Notes under the pieces: model-generated | Databases searched by the model: none | What the model saw: the letters and a program-made list of their open reading frames with translations, nothing else | What the model was told of the DNA's origin: nothing | Shown here: positions 11,487-12,377 of the stretch, in pieces | Numbering within the stretch: the stretch's first letter is position 1 | Layout of the letters: the number at the start of each line of letters is the position of its first letter | NCBI GenBank assembly: GCA_030740315.1 | Contig: JASLXN010000027.1 | Location: 1 to 12,377 of the forward strand | Direction of reading: 5' to 3' | DNA: 12,377 nt | From: Dehalococcoidia bacterium | Lineage (GTDB): Bacteria; Chloroflexota; Dehalococcoidia; JACVQG01; JAHKAY01 | Made by a program: the position numbers and the translations under genes

Positions 11487-12278
11487 ATGCAACTGGATTC
11501 CCTGCTTTTTGAGGTGAACCGGCCGGCCCGTTACACCGGCGGTGAATGGAACAGTATTATCCCCAACTGGGACAGGGCGCGTCTGCGAGTGGCCCTGGTG
11601 TTCCCTGACCTCTACGAGATTGGTATGTCCAACCTGGCTATACCCATACTGTACCACCTGCTCAACTCAGTCACTGGTGTGCAGGCTGAACGGGCATACA
11701 CCCCGTGGGAGGATATGGCCGCCGCCTTACGCCGCCACCGGATACCCCTCTTTAGCCTGGAGTCTCGTCATCCGCTGCATGAATTCGATGTCGTCGGCTT
11801 TTCCCTAGCATATGAGTTGGCATATACAAACCTTCTGGAGGTACTGGACCTGTCCGGAATACCCCAGCTATCCAGTGAGCGGGGCGGCTCTCATCCCCTG
11901 GTAATGGCCGGAGGCAGCAGCAGCCTCAATCCCGAGCCGGTGGCCGATTTCGATGAAATGGGCTATGACCCGGCCGATACCAACGGGTCTTCCATCGGTA
12001 CGTTAGGTTCGTTGGAAGCCGATTTTTTCTATTATCGAGGCGGTATTGCGGAAATCATTGTTTACAAAACCGTCGATGAGACATTGCGGCAGAATACCGA
12101 GGCCTATCTGTCCAATAAATACTGTCTGGCACCGGGTTGTGGCGAGTGGGGATTCTTTGGCCCGGATTTGAATCGTGATTGCCGGGTGGGCCTGGAAGAC
12201 TTTGCCCTCATGGCCGCGGATTGGACGAAATGTACGATTCCGCTGGAACTTGGTTGTGAAAATCTGAACGCACCATAA
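11487..12278 (+). CDS. Chimeric frame: N-terminus of a B12-binding radical SAM protein joined to a LamG/dockerin tail
   Basis: Residues 1-155 match the N-terminal domain of the large uncharacterised radical SAM proteins of the TIGR03960 type (normally well over 500 residues): RPARYTGGEWNS (12-23), RVALVFPDLYEIGMSNL (34-50), ERAYTPWEDM (68-77), FSLESRHPL (89-97), VVGFSLAYELAYTNLLEVLDL (102-122) and AGGSSSLNPEPVADF (141-155). The family next has an FF/VIGDGE segment and then the radical SAM CxxxCxxC core; here neither exists. From about residue 156 the protein becomes unrelated (see next entry), so no catalytic core is present. ATG 11487 is chosen over TTG 11481 because AAAAGG ends 6 nt before it. 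Read as a complete protein it makes no functional sense. Confidence 0.75.
   Translation: MQLDSLLFEVNRPARYTGGEWNSIIPNWDRARLRVALVFPDLYEIGMSNLAIPILYHLLNSVTGVQAERAYTPWEDMAAALRRHRIPLFSLESRHPLHEFDVVGFSLAYELAYTNLLEVLDLSGIPQLSSERGGSHPLVMAGGSSSLNPEPVADFDEMGYDPADTNGSSIGTLGSLEADFFYYRGGIAEIIVYKTVDETLRQNTEAYLSNKYCLAPGCGEWGFFGPDLNRDCRVGLEDFALMAADWTKCTIPLELGCENLNAP
11952..12278 (+). other. Foreign tail: LamG C-terminal strands plus dockerin-like Ca-binding repeat
   Basis: The 108 residues after the switch resemble the end of large secreted Planctomycetota (Phycisphaerae-type) proteins. GGIAEIIVYKT...LRQNTEAYLSNKYC (about residues 185-213 of the frame) is the closing part of a LamG/concanavalin-like domain. 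GPDLNRDCRVGLEDFALMAADW (225-246; D227, N229, D231 and D238 as loop ligands) is a dockerin-type F-hand. Such domains act outside the cell, whereas the radical SAM part is cytoplasmic. The join is near 11951. Family assignment is from pattern recognition. Confidence 0.75.
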
Positions 12279-12307
12279 ACTCACGAATGGTTAATTCGGA
12301 TCGAGTC

Positions 12308-12342
12308 TGGCAGGCACACGTTCTTAGAGTGTGTGCCTGCTA
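12308..12342 (+). terminator. Strong hairpin after the dockerin-type tail
   Basis: Ten perfect pairs GCAGGCACAC/GTGTGCCTGC (12310-12319 and 12331-12340), extendable to twelve with one G-U, enclose an 11-nt loop 31 nt after the stop codon. The plus strand has no T run after it, while A's follow, so it is either a non-canonical terminator or another kind of hairpin. Confidence 0.45.
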
Positions 12343-12377
12343 CAAAAATGATTGTTTGAAAACGTAATTGTGTGTGT

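Noticed and set aside
1..12377. CRISPR array, rRNA, integrase, transposase or toxin-antitoxin pair
   Set aside because: I looked for regularly spaced repeats, conserved rRNA words and recombinase motifs on both strands and found none, so no defence or mobile system is claimed.

Overview
This window is bacterial chromosome, mostly ordinary housekeeping and metabolic genes, with one probable chimeric join near its right end. Gene content and style (monofunctional-looking RelA next to S20, a phosphotransacetylase-like P-loop/DRTGG protein, a class III CoA-transferase, a B12-type radical SAM protein, CCA-encoding tRNA genes, moderately high G+C) resemble an uncultured Chloroflexota such as Dehalococcoidia. 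That placement is low-confidence inference; no marker here proves it.

Left block (1-2751). The 3' part of nadC (NAD synthesis) runs rightward and overlaps, tail to tail by 4 bp, a leftward nickel/cobalt permease gene. Upstream of the permease is a Fur-family repressor gene, and sequences rich in TTGCAA/GCAA half-sites sit before both, so the pair looks like a self-regulated nickel-uptake unit. Next come dtd (D-aminoacyl-tRNA deacylase) and an fmdB-type zinc-ribbon gene, 3 nt apart and sharing a strong sigma-70-like promoter.

AT-richer gap and CoA-transferase (2752-5107). About 1.1 kb has no convincing gene, lower G+C than its flanks and a perfect 12-bp inverted repeat 367 bp apart. It precedes a well-expressed-looking caiB/baiF-type CoA-transferase gene with its own promoter and a GTG start. 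This block is the only rightward segment between leftward genes and could be an insertion.

Stringent-response block (5100-7558). A relA-type (p)ppGpp synthetase gene with a degenerate hydrolase domain and the EFDD signature is followed after 4 nt by rpsT (ribosomal protein S20, TTG start). Upstream are tRNA-Phe and tRNA-Gly, with a near-consensus promoter.

Right block (8004-12377). A divergent promoter region drives the tRNAs leftward and a P-loop/DRTGG protein rightward. After a ~300-bp non-coding stretch come a leftward SirB1-like transglutaminase-fold/TPR gene, then a rightward aldo/keto reductase and an EthD-domain protein. The last frame begins as the N-terminal domain of a B12-binding radical SAM protein and switches abruptly, in frame, near 11951 to a LamG-plus-dockerin tail typical of secreted Planctomycetota proteins. 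I read this as a chimera, most likely of assembly.

Two start-site styles coexist. Several genes have strong Shine-Dalgarno sequences (fmdB, caiB, rpsT, the DRTGG gene). Three others (fur, relA, SirB1-like) have a -10 hexamer only 6-8 nt before the ATG, as expected of leaderless mRNAs.
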